A stretch of 64,000 bases of DNA from NCBI RefSeq assembly GCF_001552635.1, contig NZ_BCRO01000037.1:1-64000 (forward strand), read 5' to 3'. Both the position numbers and the translations under genes were made by a program. Below are positions 55,386 through 63,276 of the stretch, piece by piece; the stretch's first letter is position 1, and each line of letters begins with the position of its first letter. A model generated the notes under the pieces. That model was not told where the DNA came from. It ran no database searches and saw only the letters and a program-made list of their open reading frames with translations. The DNA is from Actinomadura hibisca NBRC 15177 (GTDB lineage Bacteria; Actinomycetota; Actinomycetes; Streptosporangiales; Streptosporangiaceae).

Positions 55386-55879
55386 CCGGTCCCGCCCGGA
55401 GCGTAGCACTACGTACGAATCCTATGACGTGCGGTAACCATACTGTCCCGGACAGGGCTCCGCCCGTCCCGGACCGCGCCTCCGGGACGGGCGAAGCGGC
55501 TGCGGCGACCTCCTGGAGATCAACGGGACCTTGGCGGCCGGTTGACCGTTTCCGGGGCTTTTCTCCAGGTCGCCGCCCTCGCGGGGATGATCCTCGCGAG
55601 GGCGGCGGTCCGGCGGTCCCGCCCAGCGTCCGCGTCAGGTCGACGCGTCCGTGCCACCCGGGCGGGTGCCGCCGTCGGTCGTGCCGTGCGACCTCCTCGT
55701 GCGGGCCGATCCGGCTGATCGGCGTCCGCGGGGAGGACGGTTATGCGTGGTTCGCGGCGGTATCACCGTGAACCGGCGGCCGTCAGGTGGTCCGGTGGCG
55801 GCCGGGGCCTCCGTGACCGTCGAGCCGCTCGACGGCCGGAAGGCCCGTGGCCACCGGGGTCACCCGGACGGCCGGTGGA
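55386..55879. other. 494-base gap between DUF5703 and the chaplin gene
   Basis: I find no supported gene in this stretch; the open frames crossing it are low-complexity and lack recognisable motifs. The main structure is the strong hairpin at 55571-55607 separating the converging genes. Confidence 0.6.
55571..55607. terminator. Strong hairpin between converging DUF5703 and chaplin genes
   Basis: Arms 55571-55586 and 55592-55607 form a 16-bp stem with one mismatch or wobble and a 5-base loop. There is no T tract, but the location between converging genes suggests bidirectional termination. Confidence 0.65.
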
Positions 55880-58276
55880 TCAGCGGCGGCCGAGGCGGAA
55901 GCGGCGGGACAGGGCCGCCGCGCCCGACATGGCCGTCATCATCGCGGCGGCGGCCAGCACCCACAGGGAGCCGCCGCGCTCGTCGCCGCCGCCGACGGGG
56001 GCGATCGCCGCGACCGGCTTGATCGCGCCGAGGTCGCCGGTCGCGCCCTCGGCGACGCCGGTCACGCCGGCGGTCTTGTCGGTGACGCCGCCGACCTCGG
56101 GGGCCTTGATGTCACCGGAGACGGGCAGCGCGCCCAGGCCGGGCAGCTTGACGCCCTCCAGCGCGGGGACGCCGGTGGCGGGCAGCGGGGTGTTCGGCAG
56201 CCCGGCGGCGGGCAGACCCTGGGTGCGGGCGGCCGGGGCCGGGGCCATCGGCGTGACCGGGACGGCGGGGACGGTGCGCAGCACGCCGTTGCCGGGCAGG
56301 CCCGGGATCTTGGGCAGGCCGACCGGGGACTTGGCGGCGTCCACCGGGGGCTTGGCGGTGTCGACCGGCGCGTTCACCGGCAGCGACTTGGACTTCGGCT
56401 TGGGCACCAGGCCGCCGAGCACCGGCAGCGACTCCGGCTTGGGCGGCAGCGTGCCGACCATGGGGAGGCTCCCGATGGGGGGCTTCGGCTTCGCGGCGCG
56501 CGCCCGCTCGTCGAGGGCGGGGGCGACGGGGAGCTGGCCGGTGACCTGCTGGACGCCGGGCAGGGCGGGCAGGCCCGCCACCGGGACGCCGGGCAGCGCG
56601 TTGCCGGGCAGCGCCTCGCCGGACAGGGCGCTGGCGGGCAGCGCGTTGGCGGGGAGGACGTTGCTGGACAGAGCGTCGGTGGGCAGGGCGCTGGCGGGCA
56701 GCACGTTGCCGGGCAGCACGTTGCCCGCCGACGCCTGGCGGGAGGCGGCGGGCGCCTGGGCGAGGCCGGTGGGCGCGGCGGGCAGCTTCGGCAGCGCGGG
56801 CATCGCCGCGGCCGGGCTCACCGGCAGCGCCTTGGCCAGCTCGGGGACGGCGGGCAGGGCGGGCACGCCCGCGGCCCCGGTCCCCGGGACGGCGGGCAGG
56901 CCAGGCACGCCCGCGGTCCTGCTCCCCTGCTCGTAGGACTGGTAGCCGCCCCAGCTCGGGCCGTCGTCGCACTGCGGCTTGGGCTTGCCCGCGACCGCGA
57001 CGACGTTGCCGCACACGTCCACCGGGGCCTTGCCCGGGGCGTTGACCTGGTTGCCGCCCTTGGTGTGGTTGCCCGAACCCTGCGGGCCCTCCACGACCGC
57101 GCTGCCGTCGCACCCGGCGGCCGCCGAGCCCAGCACCGCGACGGCGTTGCCGCACACGTTCACCGGGATGTTCACCGGCGCGTTGGCCTGGTTCCCGGCC
57201 AGCACGCCGGACTGCCCGCTGGTGGTCTGGCCGCCGCCCGAGCTGCTGCGCACGTGCGCGCCGCCCTGGCAGAACGCCCCGGCCTCGCCCAGCACCGCGA
57301 CCGCGTTGCCGCAGGCGCTGACCGGGACGCTGACGGGCGCGTTGGCCTGGTTGCCGCCCAGCACGCTGTAGTCGCCGTTGGTCTGCTGGCCGCCGGAGCC
57401 GTGCCCGCCGTTGCGGACCGAGGCGCCGCCGTCGCAGTCGGCGACCGCGTTGCCCACGGCGTTGCCGCAGACGTCGACCGGGGCGCTGATCGGGGCGTTG
57501 ACCTGGTTGCCGCCGCCGACGCTGGACTTGCCGGAGGTCTTCTGCCCGGCGCCGGTGTGGCCGCCGTTCTTGACGGTCGCGCCGCCCTCGCAGCCCGCCA
57601 CCGCCTCGCCGAAGATCGCGGCGGCGTTGCCACAGATGTTGACCGGTGCCGAGACCGGCGCGTTCACCTGGTTGCCCGCGATGACGCCGGACTGGCCGGA
57701 GGTGAGCTGGCCGCCGCCGCTGCCGTTGTCGGCCTTCGCGCCGCCCTTGCAGCCCGCGTCGGCCGAGCCGAAGATCGCCGCGGCGTTGCCGCAGGCGTTG
57801 ACGGGCACCGAGATCGGGGCGTTGACCTGGTTGCCGGAGGCGACGCCGGACTGGCCGGAGGTCTTCTGGCCGCCGCCCCCGCTGTTGTTGACGGTCGCAC
57901 CGCCCTTGCAGCCGGCCTCGGCCTGGCCGAACAGCGCCAGCGAGTTGCCGCAGGCGTTGACCGGGGCCGAGATCGGCGCGTTGACCTGGTTGCCGGACGC
58001 GACGCCGTGCTTGCCGGAGGTGGTCTGGCCGCCGCCGCTGCCGCCGTTGTGGACGTGCGCGCCGCCCTTGGAGGCGGCGGTGCCGTTGCCGACGGCGTTG
58101 CCGCTGACGTCGATCGGCGCGGAGACCGGCAGGTTGACCTGGTTGCCGCCGAGGACGCCGGACTCGCCGCTGGTGGTGTCGGCGAAGGCGGTGGCGGGGA
58201 CGACGGTGGCGCCGAGCGCGACAAAGCTCGCGGTGAGCGCGACGCTACGGGCGGTGCCCTTGGCCCACGTTCGCAT
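55880..58276 (-). CDS. Large membrane-anchored protein with eight chaplin modules
   Basis: A 798-residue surface protein. A signal peptide (SVALTASFVALGATVVPATAF, cut near AFA) is followed by eight chaplin-type modules at about 44-436, each a GNQVNAPISAPVNACGN-like core then a second Cys (AGCKGG). The first module lacks both cysteines, and module 5 is shorter. Next come a Pro/Leu/Ala stretch with a repeated NVLPxxxLP pattern (about 515-580) and more Pro-rich linker. A terminal helix (SLWVLAAAAMMTAMSGAAAL) with the RRFRLGRR tail anchors it; no LPXTG/LAXTG sorting motif is seen. Chaplins form amyloid-like hydrophobic sheaths on aerial hyphae and spores. GGAG precedes the ATG. Confidence 0.9.
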   Translation of the reverse strand: MRTWAKGTARSVALTASFVALGATVVPATAFADTTSGESGVLGGNQVNLPVSAPIDVSGNAVGNGTAASKGGAHVHNGGSGGGQTTSGKHGVASGNQVNAPISAPVNACGNSLALFGQAEAGCKGGATVNNSGGGGQKTSGQSGVASGNQVNAPISVPVNACGNAAAIFGSADAGCKGGAKADNGSGGGQLTSGQSGVIAGNQVNAPVSAPVNICGNAAAIFGEAVAGCEGGATVKNGGHTGAGQKTSGKSSVGGGNQVNAPISAPVDVCGNAVGNAVADCDGGASVRNGGHGSGGQQTNGDYSVLGGNQANAPVSVPVSACGNAVAVLGEAGAFCQGGAHVRSSSGGGQTTSGQSGVLAGNQANAPVNIPVNVCGNAVAVLGSAAAGCDGSAVVEGPQGSGNHTKGGNQVNAPGKAPVDVCGNVVAVAGKPKPQCDDGPSWGGYQSYEQGSRTAGVPGLPAVPGTGAAGVPALPAVPELAKALPVSPAAAMPALPKLPAAPTGLAQAPAASRQASAGNVLPGNVLPASALPTDALSSNVLPANALPASALSGEALPGNALPGVPVAGLPALPGVQQVTGQLPVAPALDERARAAKPKPPIGSLPMVGTLPPKPESLPVLGGLVPKPKSKSLPVNAPVDTAKPPVDAAKSPVGLPKIPGLPGNGVLRTVPAVPVTPMAPAPAARTQGLPAAGLPNTPLPATGVPALEGVKLPGLGALPVSGDIKAPEVGGVTDKTAGVTGVAEGATGDLGAIKPVAAIAPVGGGDERGGSLWVLAAAAMMTAMSGAAALSRRFRLGRR
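56969..58147 (-). repeat. Coding repeats: eight chaplin modules
   Basis: Eight units of about 50-55 codons with the shared core GNQ[VA]NxPxxxPxxxCGN. Cores start near residues 44, 94, 148, 201, 256, 308, 361 and 408. DNA identity between units is high enough to allow recombination, and unit number may vary between strains. Confidence 0.85.
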
Positions 58277-58456
58277 GATGGCTCCGTTCGGGGGAGGTTC
58301 GCTGACTTGTCTGGACGGATCGAGATCTGGGCGTGCGGCGGCCGGGGAAAGGCGGTCGCACGGGTTATCTCGGGAGATGACGGACGCCAGGGGGCGTCAC
58401 GTCCCGGCCACGGCCCGAGCCGCTCGGGACGGGGACCGGAGTTTTCTGGACGCGCG

Positions 58457-59224
58457 CTAGTCGGGCGCGAAGGACGGCTCGTCCGCTGCGGTGCGGACGG
58501 CCGGGGGCACCGCGCCTGGGGCGCGCAGCAGCACGCCTCGGGGACGGTTCAGTGCCCAGGGGCGGCGGGTCGGCGCGGCGCCGATCCCGCCGATGAGGAT
58601 CAGGCCGGAGGCCGGCAGGACCGACCCGGCCTCGGCGAGCACCGGGAGCGGCGGGGCCAGGGACCGGGCGTTGCCGACCTGGTCGGCCGCTTCGGGAGCG
58701 GCGTGCCGCTTGGAGTGCTGCGCCTTGCGGACGTGGGCGCGCTCGGCGGGCCCGGCCTTCTTGGCGGGGCGCCGGGGCGTCCACGAGACGTCCGCCGCCT
58801 TGCGGACGGCGGGCGCCTGGACCTTGTCGGCGGCCTGCGCCTGCGGGACGGCCCGCTCGACGTGCCGCGCGCTCGGGGCGGCGGGCACGGCGACGGGCGG
58901 CACGGTCGGGGTGACCGGCCGCCGGTTCTTGACGACCTCGTCCGCGATGGCGCGGACGGGCAGCGCGGGGCGCGGGGCCCGGTGCGCGTGATCGGTGGCG
59001 GTCTGGGCGACGCGGACGGCGTCGCCCAGCACCGGGGCGTCGGTGACGACGCGCGCGGCGTCGGCCGGGGACGGCCCGTCGGCGTGCGCCTGCGCGGCGC
59101 CGCCGAGCAGCCAGCCGGCGGCCAGGAGGCCGAGGACGACCAGGAGCCTGCGGACCGCCCGGCTGGCGGCGACACGGCACAGCAGGGCGGAGACCGCCCG
59201 CGTCAGTGCCGAGTCGAACGCCAC
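58457..59224 (-). CDS. Secreted Ala/Pro/Arg-rich protein upstream of the chaplin gene
   Basis: A 255-residue protein starting at a GTG with GGGGAG five bases upstream. The N-terminus has a charged head and a hydrophobic segment (LLVVLGLLAAGWLLGGAAQA) with probable cleavage near AHA. The body is Ala/Pro/Val/Arg-rich and low-complexity, with a second short hydrophobic stretch (LPASGLILIGGIGAAP) and a terminal ADEPSFAPD. I do not recognise a domain. It precedes the chaplin gene on the same strand by 180 bases and may be a wall or spore-coat companion (inference). Confidence 0.6.
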   Translation of the reverse strand: MAFDSALTRAVSALLCRVAASRAVRRLLVVLGLLAAGWLLGGAAQAHADGPSPADAARVVTDAPVLGDAVRVAQTATDHAHRAPRPALPVRAIADEVVKNRRPVTPTVPPVAVPAAPSARHVERAVPQAQAADKVQAPAVRKAADVSWTPRRPAKKAGPAERAHVRKAQHSKRHAAPEAADQVGNARSLAPPLPVLAEAGSVLPASGLILIGGIGAAPTRRPWALNRPRGVLLRAPGAVPPAVRTAADEPSFAPD

Positions 59225-59325
59225 AGGTGCTCCCCACCGATCGTCAAGAACGGGTCATCCCGCTCCCTACGTTTGGTGACCGTAGCACCACGGATCGCAC
59301 CCGTGACGGCAATACGGAGAGAAAT

Positions 59326-60636
59326 TCAGGCGTGATCAAGGAAATGTTCGAGAACGCGCACGCCGAAGCGCAGCCCGTCCACCGGGACCCTTTCGTCGAT
59401 TCCGTGGAACATTCCGGAAAAGTCCAATTCCGGGGGAAGCCGGAGCGGCGCGAACCCGTAGCAGCGCATGCCGAGCTTGGCGAAGTGCTTGGCGTCGGTG
59501 CCGCCGCTGAGGCAGTAGGGCACGGGCAGGGCGCCCTCGTCCTCCGAGAGGAGGGCGCGCTCCATGGCGGCGACGAGGGCGCCTTCGTACTCGACTTCCA
59601 GCGCCTGGTCGTTGTAGACGAAATCCCGCTTGACGTCCGGTCCGAGAAGTTCGTCCACGACGGAGAAGAATTCGGCCTCATAACCGGGCAGATAACGGCC
59701 GTCGACCTGAGCGGTGGCCGTCTGCGGAATGACGTTGGTCTTGTACCCGGCGTCCAGCCGCGTCGGGTTGAGGGTGTGCCGGAGGGTGGCGCCGATCATC
59801 CGGGCGAGCGGCCCGATCTTCTCCAGGCACGCCTCGGGGTCCCGCGGATCGAACTCGACGCCGTAGGCCATGCAGGCACGTTCGAGGAAGGCTCGCACGG
59901 TCTTGGTCATCTGGACGGGGAACTCGTGCGCCCCGAGCCGCGCGACAGCAGCAGCAACAGCCGTGACGGCGTTGTCCGGATGGACCATGGACCCGTGCCC
60001 GGCCGTCCCGGTGGCGGTGAGGTTCATCCAGGCGATGCCCTTCTCGGCCGCCTCGATGAGGTACATGCGCTTGTCACCGGGAACCGTGAGGCTGAACCCG
60101 CCGACCTCGCCGACGGCCTCGGTGCACCCGTCGAACAGCTCGGGATGCTCCTCGACGAGCCACTGCGCGCCGTACTTGCCCCCGGCCTCCTCATCGGCGA
60201 GGAAGGCGAGCACGATGTCGCGCGGGGGCCTGCGCCCTTCCCGGAGCCGCTGGCGGACGACGGCGAGCATCATCGCGTCCATGTCCTTCATGTCGACGGC
60301 CCCGCGCCCCCAGACGCACCCGTCGGCGATCTCTCCCCCGAACGGATCGCGCGACCAGTCCTCTTTCTTGGCGGGCACGACGTCGAGATGCCCATGCAGG
60401 AGCAGAGCATCGCGCGAGGAGTCCTCCCCCTCAATACGAGCGACGACGCTGGCACGCCCGGGATGCGACTCCAGGATCTTCGCCTCCAGCCCGACCTCGT
60501 CCAGCGCGGCGGCGACGTACTCGGCGGCCGCCCGCTCCCCGGGCCCGGAGTTGTCCCCGGGGTTGCTGGTGTCGATCCGGATCAGCTCCTGGCAGAGCCG
60601 GACGACCTCGTCCTCAGCGGTGGGCCGATGAGCCAC
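59326..60636 (-). CDS. M20-family metallopeptidase (ArgE/DapE/ACY1-like)
   Basis: A 436-residue dinuclear-zinc hydrolase. I use the GTG at 60636, preceded by AAGGTG six bases away; GTG 60651 is possible. Metal ligands are visible: LLLHGHLDVVPA (His and Asp), GRGAVDMKDM (bridging Asp), and FLADEEAGGKYGA (Glu pair). The dimerisation domain follows (ATGTAGHGSMVHPDNAV), then the C-terminal His in LPPELDFSGMFHGIDERV. The usual substrate range is N-acyl amino acids or dipeptides. No neighbour indicates a pathway. Confidence 0.94.
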   Translation of the reverse strand: MAHRPTAEDEVVRLCQELIRIDTSNPGDNSGPGERAAAEYVAAALDEVGLEAKILESHPGRASVVARIEGEDSSRDALLLHGHLDVVPAKKEDWSRDPFGGEIADGCVWGRGAVDMKDMDAMMLAVVRQRLREGRRPPRDIVLAFLADEEAGGKYGAQWLVEEHPELFDGCTEAVGEVGGFSLTVPGDKRMYLIEAAEKGIAWMNLTATGTAGHGSMVHPDNAVTAVAAAVARLGAHEFPVQMTKTVRAFLERACMAYGVEFDPRDPEACLEKIGPLARMIGATLRHTLNPTRLDAGYKTNVIPQTATAQVDGRYLPGYEAEFFSVVDELLGPDVKRDFVYNDQALEVEYEGALVAAMERALLSEDEGALPVPYCLSGGTDAKHFAKLGMRCYGFAPLRLPPELDFSGMFHGIDERVPVDGLRFGVRVLEHFLDHA

Positions 60637-60759
60637 AGTGATCACCTTCACGCCTGGGAGTCCCGTACCCGACCATGGTGCCCCTCGATCGACTTCGCCG
60701 CGACTCCGGACCTTTGGTATGGTGAAGCCCGCCGCAGCAGCACTGCGGCATGCACACCT

Positions 60760-60845
60760 GTCCGGGTGGCGGAATAGGCAGACGCGCTAGCTTGAGGTGC
60801 TAGTGCCCTTTACGGGGCATGGGGGTTCAAGTCCCCCCTCGGACA
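60760..60845 (+). tRNA. tRNA-Leu (anticodon GAG)
   Basis: An 86-base class II tRNA with a long variable arm (TGCCCTTTACGGGGCA). Acceptor GTCCGGG/CTCGGAC, anticodon arm CTAGC-TTGAGGT-GCTAG giving GAG, and T arm GGGGGTTCAAGTCCCCC are intact. The CCA end is not encoded. It reads CUC/CUU leucine codons. A TATGGT hexamer about 37 bases upstream may be its -10 box. Confidence 0.96.
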
Positions 60846-60957
60846 CGCACCGTTCCCCCAAATCGGGGGTCACGGGATGACACGATCCGATCCGGGTCGA
60901 GGTTCGCCTCGGCCCGGATTTCGTGTTTTCCGGTGCTTGTTCGTCAGACAGGCGCTT

Positions 60958-61374
60958 CTACGCAAGAACGGTCGCCAGGTCAGGCAACTGGCCTTTGGGA
61001 AAGTAGATGTTGCTGTAGTCGGCCAGTCCTTCGGGGCCGAGCCAGACTTTGGAGTCCCAGCCGTCGTCGGCCTTGGTCGTCAGCCGCGGGGCGAACTGCT
61101 CGTTGAGGCTGAGGGTTTCCATCAGGGCATGCGCGTCGTCCAGCGGCATCTTCAGCCAGGCATAGCCGCGCAGGAAGGCGTGCCAGCGCTTCGGGACGGG
61201 CCACATGCCGCCGCTCGCCATGGCTTCGCCGACGTCCTGGCAGCTCATCAGGGTGGTGAGCTTGCGGTCCCACAAGGCTTGGATCACTGGCGCCATGTCG
61301 AGGTCGATGGCGGCTGTCAGGCCGCTGGGCGTGCGCAGCGAGCGAGTGGGGTGGACGTCGGTGATACGAGGCAT
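60958..61374 (-). CDS. Uncharacterised protein of the accessory cluster
   Basis: A 138-residue protein without signal or membrane helix. It begins MPRITDVHPTRSLRTPSGL and has TTLMSCQDVGEAMASGGMWPV and FLRGYAWLKMPLDDAHALMETL; one cysteine. I do not recognise a family. It starts 2 bases after the phosphotransferase stop, so the two are cotranscribed. The segment LTTLMSCQDVG recalls small-molecule or nucleotide-binding loops, but this is not enough for a call. Confidence 0.7.
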   Translation of the reverse strand: MPRITDVHPTRSLRTPSGLTAAIDLDMAPVIQALWDRKLTTLMSCQDVGEAMASGGMWPVPKRWHAFLRGYAWLKMPLDDAHALMETLSLNEQFAPRLTTKADDGWDSKVWLGPEGLADYSNIYFPKGQLPDLATVLA

Positions 61375-61376
61375 GG

Positions 61377-62246
61377 TCAGGGGGCTCCTCGGTGATGTTC
61401 GGCCCAGCGCCGCGCGGCCTGGACGGTGGCGTTGCTCCAGGTGTCATCAGTGGGCTGGGGATACAGGCCGGTCCAGGTCGCCTCGGTCGACAGCACACTG
61501 ACGCGCACGGCCTCGGGGTCGGCGTCGTTCCACACCGGCAGTTCGGCCAGGATCGCCTCGGCGTCGCGTGGGGTGTGGCCGCAGGTGATCAGGCACAGGC
61601 CGACGTCGGCGGCATCGGACCAGGCGACGCCGCGCGTGGGGACGGCCCAGTCCACCAGCCAGGCGCGCTTGCCGCTGACGCGCACGTTGCCGGGGTTCCA
61701 GTCGGTGTGCAGCAGCGCCTCACCGGCAAAGCGCCACAGGTGATCGGCCGGGGTGTAGTTGGCCATCCGCGCCTCCAGCGTCGGCAGCGGCGGCGTCAGA
61801 TCCGGGGCCGCGGTGCCCGCCAGCGCCTCCAACGTCTCCAGCACCAGCGGCAGATCCGGGGAGGCGGGCGAGTAGTCGACGCGGCGGCCGTGGATGTACT
61901 CGAACCCCAGCAGCATCCAGTCGGCCTGATGGACCTGCCATAGCAGCGCTGGCGAGACGGCGGTGACGAAGGGGCTGATGGCGGCCTCGCGGGTCAACGA
62001 GCGGACCCGGCGCGCATCGCCGGTCTGGACGCCCTTGATGAACACCCGGTCGTGGCGGGTGTGGGCGATGAGGGTGATCTGCGAGTTGACGCCTTCGCAG
62101 ATCGGTTCGGTCTTCACCACGGTCCCTGTCTGCTCGGTGACGGCTTGGCGTACCTGGAGCGGCAGGTCTTCCCACTGGACTCGCGACATGCGGGGAAGAC
62201 TGCCACGGGCGAGCGCCGCCTGAGACCGAACGACGCCCGCCCGCAT
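61377..62246 (-). CDS. APH-fold phosphotransferase
   Basis: A 289-residue kinase-like protein. GAGGTGA lies about 4 bases before the ATG at 62246. The nucleotide-binding front part includes ITLIAHTRHDRVFIKGVQTGD (Lys), and the catalytic loop is ALLHTDWNPGNVRV (HxDxxxxN), then RAWLVDWAVPTRGVAWSDAAD with the metal Asp. It belongs to the aminoglycoside/choline/homoserine phosphotransferase fold; the substrate, which may be a small metabolite or antibiotic, cannot be told. The 138-residue protein is coupled downstream. Confidence 0.88.
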   Translation of the reverse strand: MRAGVVRSQAALARGSLPRMSRVQWEDLPLQVRQAVTEQTGTVVKTEPICEGVNSQITLIAHTRHDRVFIKGVQTGDARRVRSLTREAAISPFVTAVSPALLWQVHQADWMLLGFEYIHGRRVDYSPASPDLPLVLETLEALAGTAAPDLTPPLPTLEARMANYTPADHLWRFAGEALLHTDWNPGNVRVSGKRAWLVDWAVPTRGVAWSDAADVGLCLITCGHTPRDAEAILAELPVWNDADPEAVRVSVLSTEATWTGLYPQPTDDTWSNATVQAARRWAEHHRGAP

Positions 62247-62254
62247 GACTCACC

Positions 62255-62473
62255 TCAACCGAGGCCGGTGTTGCCGGTCTTGATCTGGGTGAACAGCGCG
62301 GCGATCGTCGCGCGGTCCACCGTCAGGTGCCCGGCCTCGGGAGCCTGGCTGTCGCGCAGCCCGATCGAGGCGGCCGGCAGTCCGGCCAGCTCGACGCACT
62401 GGGCCTTGTTGGTCTCGTCCCCGCTGTGGGAGGACTTGCGCCACGCGGCGCGGGTTTCGATGGTCAGGGACAT
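62255..62473 (-). CDS. DUF397 protein
   Basis: A 72-residue protein with the family hallmark AAWRKSSHSGDETNKAQCVELA, the variant DSQAPEAGHLTV of the usual D[S/T]K.P.GP.L.F segment and a hydrophobic end. GGAGGAG precedes the ATG. DUF397 proteins usually accompany an XRE/HTH regulator and influence development and antibiotic production in Streptomyces (BldB/WhiJ-like systems). The HTH partner here may be the divergent regulator at 63277 (inference). It starts 8 bases before the phosphotransferase gene. Confidence 0.9.
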   Translation of the reverse strand: MSLTIETRAAWRKSSHSGDETNKAQCVELAGLPAASIGLRDSQAPEAGHLTVDRATIAALFTQIKTGNTGLG

Positions 62474-62518
62474 GGGCTCCTCCAGAGCCGTCAGGCACGG
62501 CCCGTTGCCGTGCTGAAG

Positions 62519-62570
62519 CCTTCGGGCGTGGCGTCCCCTCCGGGGGCGAAAGCGCCGCCACGCCCGAAGG
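62519..62570 (-). terminator. Long hairpin between the 60-residue gene and DUF397
   Basis: A perfect 15-bp stem (62519-62533 with 62556-62570), with an inner CCCC/GGGG hairpin in the 22-base loop, stands immediately after the stop at 62574. It probably terminates or attenuates the two upstream small genes. Confidence 0.75.
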
Positions 62571-62573
62571 TGT

Positions 62574-62756
62574 CTAGGGGTCGTCCTGGTCGGCCAGGGC
62601 GGCAAGGTTGTCCTCGGCGTAGCTACTGATCAGGATGATCGTGCTGGGCAACATGCCGTGCTGGCGCAGAGCCTCCTCGTACGCCGCCTTGACGACCTCC
62701 AACACCCGGCCGAACTCCGGGGCGAGCAAAACGAGTGCGTCCTGTTTCACCGTCAT
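62574..62756 (-). CDS. Small uncharacterised protein (60 residues)
   Basis: MTVKQDALVLLAPEFGRVLE begins a mostly helical small protein with EVVKAAYEEALRQHGML and a hydrophobic strand STIILISSYAE. No family is recognised. The start ATG overlaps the stop of the 125-residue gene by 4 bases, so both are coupled. Short, acidic and likely cytosolic. Confidence 0.6.
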   Translation of the reverse strand: MTVKQDALVLLAPEFGRVLEVVKAAYEEALRQHGMLPSTIILISSYAEDNLAALADQDDP

Positions 62757-63130
62757 CGGTGCTCGTCCGCCACCTCGGCGAGAATCGCGGCGGCGGCGAC
62801 CTCAGGCATGGTCACCGGAGCTATCTGGCCGCCCCACCGCCCCCAGCGGAAGACGGCAGCGTCCTGGCCGTTAAGCGGAGGCGTCACGGTGACCACGCGG
62901 CGAGCGACGCTTCCCACCAGTACACGGGGCTGCTCCGGAACCGCCCTGTCCAGCCGCGCGTAGACCGCCGGGTCCTGCCGGTGCAGGACGACCCGCAATT
63001 CGTCCAACTGCCGCACGGCCGCTTCCTCTTCTCCAACACCGTGCGAAGAGATGGAGGCATGCGCCGAGGGACTCAGGGATCCCGCTTCGGCCTGATCGCG
63101 CGTGGCCCTGTTTCGGCGGTGTCGAGGCAT
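62753..63130 (-). CDS. Uncharacterised protein of 125 residues
   Basis: I use the ATG at 63130 with AGGAG six bases upstream; the reading may also begin at the GTG just before. The N-terminus is basic (PRHRRNRATRDQAEAG), the middle AVRQLDELRVVLHRQDPAVYARL is helical, and the rest resembles a short beta-rich domain (RRVVTVTPPLNGQDAAVFRWG). No family is recognised. It is divergent from the regulator at 63277 and coupled to the next small gene. Confidence 0.65.
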   Translation of the reverse strand: MPRHRRNRATRDQAEAGSLSPSAHASISSHGVGEEEAAVRQLDELRVVLHRQDPAVYARLDRAVPEQPRVLVGSVARRVVTVTPPLNGQDAAVFRWGRWGGQIAPVTMPEVAAAAILAEVADEHR

Positions 63131-63276
63131 CACCGGCTCCTGGGTGTCGTGGTCGTTGCGTCGTTTTCAACCCTCCAACCGATCACCCTCGGCAACCACG
63201 TCAGCACTGCATAGGAAACGGAGCCCCTCGATGCAACGATGAATATCCGCAGCGTCCACAGCCGGGAGGCCGCGTC

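Noticed and set aside
56969..58147. CRISPR-like array suggested by regular repeats of about 155 bases
   Set aside because: The repeats are in-frame chaplin modules, too long and too similar throughout to be CRISPR repeats and spacers.
49321..59335. Very long open frames on the plus strand opposite holB, tmk, topA and the chaplin gene (over 1000 codons each)
   Set aside because: They are antisense to well-recognised genes, show Ala/Arg/Gly-rich composition without motifs, and are normal by-products of third-position GC.
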